From Mariniphaga sp041686935 (lineage in GTDB: Bacteria > Bacteroidota > Bacteroidia > Bacteroidales > Prolixibacteraceae), in contig JAWLCW010000008.1 in NCBI GenBank assembly GCA_041686935.1, forward strand, positions 124,001 through 188,000: a stretch of 64,000 nucleotides of DNA, given 5' to 3'. The notes under the pieces were generated by a model. The model saw only the letters and a program-made list of their open reading frames with translations. It made no database searches and was not told the origin of the DNA. The number at the start of each line of letters is the position of its first letter. Position 1 is the stretch's first letter. Both the position numbers and the translations under genes were made by a program. Positions 60,588 through 64,000 of the stretch are shown here, one piece after another.

Positions 60588-61358
60588 ATGGATACACTTT
60601 CATTATTCAACCTGAAAGGTAAAACGGCTTTGATAACCGGTTCGGGAAGCGGAATAGGACTGGCCCTGGCAGAAGGACTTGCAGGTGCCGGCGCAAAAAT
60701 TATTCTGAATGGCCGGAATGAAGCCAAACTTACAGATGCAGAACAGAAATTGCAGCAAAAAGGATATAACGTTTGCAAGCTTGTTTTTGATGTTACCGAT
60801 TCTGAAACTGTTAAAAAAGCTATAACCGGTTATGAAAAAAATACCGGCCCCATTGATATAATCATCAATAATGCCGGAATAAATATTCGGGGGCCTTTTG
60901 AAAATTTTAACGAGGAAGACTGGAAAAAAGTACTGGACATTAACATCAACGGGGCCATGATAGTTTCCCAGGCTATTGGACCATTCATGATTAAACGGAA
61001 AGCTGGAAAAATCATCAACATCTGTTCTGTTCAAAGCGAGCTTGGAAGGCCAACCATTGTACCTTATACCGTTTCAAAAGGCGGCATAAAAATTCTGACA
61101 AAAGCACTTGCTACTGAATGGGGAAAATTCAATATTCAGGTTAACGGAATTGGTCCGGGTTATTTTGAAACCGAACTTACCCAACCGCTAAAAAATGACC
61201 CTGAGTTTGATAAATGGCTCTGCAACAGAACTCCTGCCAACAGATGGGGCAAAACAAAAGAACTGGCAGGTGCTGCAGTATTTCTTTCGTCGGAAGCCAG
61301 CGACTATGTAAACGGACATATCCTATATGTGGATGGCGGTTTACTGGCCAGTGTATAA
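60588..61358 (+). CDS. SDR oxidoreductase, gluconate 5-dehydrogenase-like
   Basis: The 256-residue SDR starts with FNLKGKTALITGSGSGIGLALAEGLAGAGA, has INNAGINIRGPF, the catalytic Ser in NICSVQSELGR, YTVSKGGIKILTKALATEW (Tyr, Lys), the phrase NGIGPGYFETELTQPL and LCNRTPANRWG, and ends YVNGHILYVDGG. The GYF-T-(L/M)T and R-P-A-RWG segments are characteristic of gluconate 5-dehydrogenases and related 2-dehydro-3-deoxy-D-gluconate enzymes, which act on sugar acids. A sugar-acid substrate is likely but not proven. It has a strong terminator. Confidence 0.88.
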   Translation: MDTLSLFNLKGKTALITGSGSGIGLALAEGLAGAGAKIILNGRNEAKLTDAEQKLQQKGYNVCKLVFDVTDSETVKKAITGYEKNTGPIDIIINNAGINIRGPFENFNEEDWKKVLDININGAMIVSQAIGPFMIKRKAGKIINICSVQSELGRPTIVPYTVSKGGIKILTKALATEWGKFNIQVNGIGPGYFETELTQPLKNDPEFDKWLCNRTPANRWGKTKELAGAAVFLSSEASDYVNGHILYVDGGLLASV

Positions 61359-61363
61359 AACAA

Positions 61364-61388
61364 AAAAGCAGGCCAAAAACCTGCTTTT
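61364..61388. terminator. Bidirectional terminator between the SDR and DUF2795 genes
   Basis: AAAAGCAGG (61364-61372) pairs with CCTGCTTTT (61380-61388), a perfect 9-bp stem with a 7-nt loop, flanked by A- and T-rich arms on each side. It serves converging genes. Confidence 0.85.
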
Positions 61389-61417
61389 CTCTCTATTTTT
61401 TCTCTCCTGGTTAAACC

Positions 61418-61639
61418 TTAATATTCATCTTCATTAAAGAAAAAATCATCCTTACTCGGATAATCGGGCCAAATGTCCTCAATACTTTCATAAATTTCGC
61501 CCTCGTCTTCAATTTCCTGCAAATTCTCAATCACTTCAAGTGGGGCACCCGACCGAATGGCGTAGTCGATCAATTCATCTTTACTCGCCGGCCAGGGCGC
61601 ATCTTCCAACTTCGAAGCTAATTCCAGTGTCCAATACAT
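61418..61639 (-). CDS. DUF2795 domain small acidic protein
   Basis: The 73-residue protein follows the DUF2795 pattern: LASKLEDAPWPASKDELIDYAIRSGAPLEVIENLQEI, with the helix-turn-helix-like alternation, then a strongly acidic tail (EDEGEIYESIEDIWPDYP, FFFNEDEY). The family is short, widespread and of unknown function, and may bind nucleic acids. It is 89 bp after the adenosyltransferase gene and may be co-transcribed with it. Confidence 0.82.
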   Translation of the reverse strand: MYWTLELASKLEDAPWPASKDELIDYAIRSGAPLEVIENLQEIEDEGEIYESIEDIWPDYPSKDDFFFNEDEY

Positions 61640-61728
61640 TTCAATGGATTTAAGCGGTTATACTCGTTTTTTACAATGCCGCGAATATAATAAAAAAATG
61701 ATACGAAAACCCGCGGGAAACTTTATTT

Positions 61729-62289
61729 TTAAAACTGCTTCCAGGGTTTCTCCTCTATCCCTCTGCTGGCGGCCAGTTTACGAGCCAACACAAACAAAAA
61801 ATCGGACAACCGGTTGATGTATTTTTTGATTTCGGGCTGAACTTTTTCGAGTTCGGAGAACTCCAGAATTCGTCTTTCAGCTCTGCGGCATACTGTGCGT
61901 GCCACATGGCATTGTGCAGCGGCCAAATCACCGCCGGGTAAAATAAAATGCGTTAATTCGGGTAAATCTTCCTCCATTTTATCGATGGCTTTTTCCAAAA
62001 AGGAAATATGGTCCTTTGTAATGGAAAGTTTTTCAGTGAATGCATTTCCTTTTTCATCGGAGGCCAGCCGTGAACCAATATTGAAAAGCTTGTTCTGAAT
62101 TTCAAGCAAGTAGTTTTCAGCATCGGCAGGCAGTTTGTACGAGCGAATCAATCCTATGGCGGCATTCAGTTCATCCACGGTTCCGTAAGCTTCCAAACGC
62201 ACGTCATATTTCTTCACCCTGCTTCCGCCTACCAAACCGGTAGTGCCATCGTCGCCGGTTTTTGTATAAATTTTAAAATCTTTTCCCAT
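61729..62289 (-). CDS. Cob(I)yrinic acid a,c-diamide adenosyltransferase, PduO type
   Basis: The 186-residue trimeric enzyme has the PduO N-terminal motif KIYTKTGDDGTTGLVGGSRVKK for ATP binding, AYGTVDELNAAIGLIRS, FILPGGDLAAAQCHVARTVCRRAERRI and the final SDFLFVLARKLA. It transfers the adenosyl group of ATP to Co(I) to make coenzyme B12 forms. It overlaps no other gene; an ABC ATPase gene lies 11 bp upstream. No cobalamin riboswitch is visible nearby. Confidence 0.95.
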   Translation of the reverse strand: MGKDFKIYTKTGDDGTTGLVGGSRVKKYDVRLEAYGTVDELNAAIGLIRSYKLPADAENYLLEIQNKLFNIGSRLASDEKGNAFTEKLSITKDHISFLEKAIDKMEEDLPELTHFILPGGDLAAAQCHVARTVCRRAERRILEFSELEKVQPEIKKYINRLSDFLFVLARKLAASRGIEEKPWKQF

Positions 62290-62300
62290 GCTTATACAAC

Positions 62301-63002
62301 CTAATATACCGGGTTTGGGTTTATTTCATCCGACTCAACTTCCCCGTCCTTAAGTTTTATTACCCGGTGGGCATGATTGGCAATGTCCTGTTCGTGGGTT
62401 ACCATTACCAGCGTATTTCCCTTGCGGTGTATTTCGGCAAAAAGTTTCATAATCTCTTCGGAAATTACAGAATCGAGGTTACCAGTGGGTTCGTCGGCCA
62501 GCAAGATGGAGGGATTATTCACCAAAGCCCGCGCGATGGCAACCCTTTGCCGCTGACCGCCCGAAAGTTCATTGGGTTTATGGTCCATCCTGTCAGCCAG
62601 CCCCACATCGGTTAATGTATTGGTAGCTCTGTTTTTTCTGTCATGCTTTTTTACACCGGCATATACCATGGGCAGCATCACATTTTCGAGGGCAGAGCTC
62701 CGGGGCAGCAGGTTAAACACCTGAAATACAAATCCGATTTCGGCATTGCGGATTTCGGCCAGTTCATTGTCCGACAATCGGCTTACATCTTTTTCATTTA
62801 AAATATAGCTACCGCCCGATGGCGTATCCAAACAGCCAATAATATTCATCAACGTAGATTTTCCCGAACCGGAAGCGCCCATTATGGCCACATATTCTCC
62901 CTTGTAAATGTCGAGTGTAATCGACCGCAGCGCTCTTACAACCTGGGTTCCTACCTTGTAATTTTTAGTAATATTTTCTAAGTGAATGATCTTTTTCTTC
63001 AT
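62301..63002 (-). CDS. ABC transporter ATP-binding protein (MacB/LolD type)
   Basis: The 233-residue ATPase has Walker A GASGSGKST (42-50), the Q-loop VFQVFNLLPR, signature LSGGQRQRVAIAR, Walker B LLADEPTGNLD with Leu-Asp typical of the MacB/LolD/FtsE group, and the switch MVTHEQD. No permease gene follows; the partner FtsX-like or MacB-like permease must be elsewhere or beyond this window. It runs into the adenosyltransferase gene 11 bp on. Confidence 0.93.
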   Translation of the reverse strand: MKKKIIHLENITKNYKVGTQVVRALRSITLDIYKGEYVAIMGASGSGKSTLMNIIGCLDTPSGGSYILNEKDVSRLSDNELAEIRNAEIGFVFQVFNLLPRSSALENVMLPMVYAGVKKHDRKNRATNTLTDVGLADRMDHKPNELSGGQRQRVAIARALVNNPSILLADEPTGNLDSVISEEIMKLFAEIHRKGNTLVMVTHEQDIANHAHRVIKLKDGEVESDEINPNPVY

Positions 63003-63157
63003 AAACCGGCTTTTTCAATAGGTAACAGAACACCTCGTCCCGTTACACTGTTTCGGTGTGCAAAAGTAACATTTCCTGAAAACATTCCTGCCATTCCTTT
63101 TAAACCCATGCCGGGTTTTCAGGTCAAAATAGCTTGAAAACCAAAAAATAACTAAAA

Positions 63158-64000
63158 ATGAAGCGACAATTATCCATTCAAATTTTTCTTTCTGTACTGT
63201 TATTAATCTTTTGCAAATCAGCGTTTTCACAACAAGAATCGGATGACAACTGGGAGCAGTGGCGCGGCCCGCTGAATACAGGCGTTGCTGTTAAGGGCAA
63301 TCCGCCGGTGGAGTTTAGCGAAACCAAAAACCTGAAATGGAAAACCGCCATTCCGGGAAAAGGACATGCCACACCGGTGGTTTGGGGCGACAAAATTATT
63401 GTGCAAACGGCCGTTGCTACCGACGAAATTGCCCCGGAGGCGCCTGACGGAGCAGGTGAAGGCAGCCGTATGGCGCCCAACCAAACCGACCGCATTCACG
63501 AGTTCAGGGTTTTGCTGGTTGACAAAAACGATGGGCAAATTATCTGGAATACCCTGGTTACCCGCGAATGGCCCCGGGAAAACACGCATGAACTGGGAAG
63601 CTGGGCTTCCAACTCGCCCTGTACCGACGGCGAACGCATTTATGCCTGGTTCGGCTCCCGCGGTATCTATTGCCTCGATTTCGACGGAAATATCCTGTGG
63701 CAGCGCGACTTCGGACAAATGCAAAAACACATGAGTTTTGGCGAAGGAAGCTCTCCGTTTCTTTACAAAGACAAACTTTTCATTTTATGGGACCACGAAG
63801 GAGATTCCTATCTTTATGCACTAAATAAAAACACCGGAAATATTGAGTGGGAAGTTGCACGCGACGTAAACACCTCGTGGTCAACACCGCTTGTGGTTGA
63901 AATTAACGGAAAACCCCAGGTAATTACAACTGCTACCGATAATGTAACGGCTTACGATTTTGAAACAGGAGAAATAATCTGGACCTCCTCTGGTCTTACC
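63158..64000 (+). CDS. PQQ-binding-like beta-propeller protein, 3'-truncated by window edge
   Basis: An ATG at 63158 opens a frame that stays open to the last base, 281 codons. It has a Sec signal (ending KSAFSQ) and then PQQ/quinoprotein-type blades: NWEQWRGPLNTGVAV, LKWKTAIPGKGHATPVVWGDKIIV, RVLLVDKNDGQIIWNT, LYALNKNTGNIEWEV and AYDFETGEIIWTS. WRGP after the signal is typical of large planctomycete and Bacteroidota BamB-like or alcohol-dehydrogenase-like propellers of unknown substrate. No cofactor ligands can be judged yet. The 155-bp region before it holds no feature I can name. Confidence 0.9.
   Translation, partial: MKRQLSIQIFLSVLLLIFCKSAFSQQESDDNWEQWRGPLNTGVAVKGNPPVEFSETKNLKWKTAIPGKGHATPVVWGDKIIVQTAVATDEIAPEAPDGAGEGSRMAPNQTDRIHEFRVLLVDKNDGQIIWNTLVTREWPRENTHELGSWASNSPCTDGERIYAWFGSRGIYCLDFDGNILWQRDFGQMQKHMSFGEGSSPFLYKDKLFILWDHEGDSYLYALNKNTGNIEWEVARDVNTSWSTPLVVEINGKPQVITTATDNVTAYDFETGEIIWTSSGLT

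Noticed and set aside
63227..63730. 167-codon minus-strand frame at the right end
   Set aside because: It is antisense to the propeller gene that starts at 63158 and has the WRGP and blade motifs.

Overview
The window looks like a chromosomal segment of a Bacteroidota bacterium, most likely from the Bacteroidales/Marinilabiliales side (a Prolixibacteraceae-like marine or sediment glycan degrader; the family is an inference). The signs are TonB-dependent receptors, a subtilase with a type IX secretion C-terminal domain, a FadL/OMPP1 porin, LytS/LytTR-type two-component genes, an A2-type caa3 oxidase, GH3/GH29/GH106 enzymes with lipoprotein or Sec signals, and repeated TAnnTTTG boxes, the -7 element of the Bacteroidota housekeeping sigma factor. 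Coding density is high, no gene-free stretch exceeds 300 bases, and I recognise no tRNA, rRNA, CRISPR array, prophage or intact transposase.

Layout. 1-1539: 3' part of a TonB-dependent receptor. 1556-2679: a hairpin, a 180-bp element with 17-bp terminal inverted repeats, and a DUF1778/GNAT toxin-antitoxin pair with a duplicated 19-bp operator. 2795-8865: a minus-strand run (MORN-type secreted protein, T9SS subtilase, xseA, xseB, deoC, Rid/chorismatase-fold protein). 8916-12441: dps, the divergent peroxide sensor oxyR, and dnaK. 12719-20687: HGSNAT-like membrane protein, putative outer-membrane protein, panB, RluA-type pseudouridine synthase, cytidine deaminase, glucosaminidase-LysM protein, and an ECF sigma factor with an overlapping small membrane protein, divergent from a DUF6249 gene. 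20761-26964: Ppx/GppA and a complete oxidase operon (sco-coxA-coxC-coxIV-coxB-heme O synthase). 27094-32013: tilS, pepT, a hypothetical gene, proS. 32116-36503: an aromatic-rich/Ser-rich lipoprotein, an OMPP1 porin, a DUF819 permease. 36507-41094: LytTR regulator, LytS-like kinase, lipoprotein, DPP-IV-type peptidase. 41290-45809: SDR, second RluA-type synthase, then NlpC/P60 peptidase, dipeptide epimerase and lipoprotein MsrB. 45837-53767: a deoxysugar locus in two divergent arms, (GH106, fucP, L-rhamnose/fucose mutarotase, DUF2007) and (SGNH hydrolase, GH29 alpha-L-fucosidase, D-2-hydroxyacid dehydrogenase). 53761-61358: double-thioredoxin protein, second TonB receptor, structured intergenic element, GH3 glycosidase with PA14 insertion, YkgJ-type protein, SDR. 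61418-64000: DUF2795 protein, PduO-type cobalamin adenosyltransferase, ABC ATPase, and the 5' part of a PQQ-propeller protein.

How the parts work together. The clearest functional sets are the deoxysugar-glycan locus without SusC/D, the respiratory operon, and the muropeptide-recycling pair (NlpC/P60 plus L-Ala-D/L-Glu epimerase). The most testable new observation is a matched pair of ECF-type promoter motifs (TGCAACATT, 12-13 bp, GAGTC) facing outward between the ECF sigma gene and the divergent DUF6249 gene. It predicts a small autoregulated envelope-stress-like circuit.
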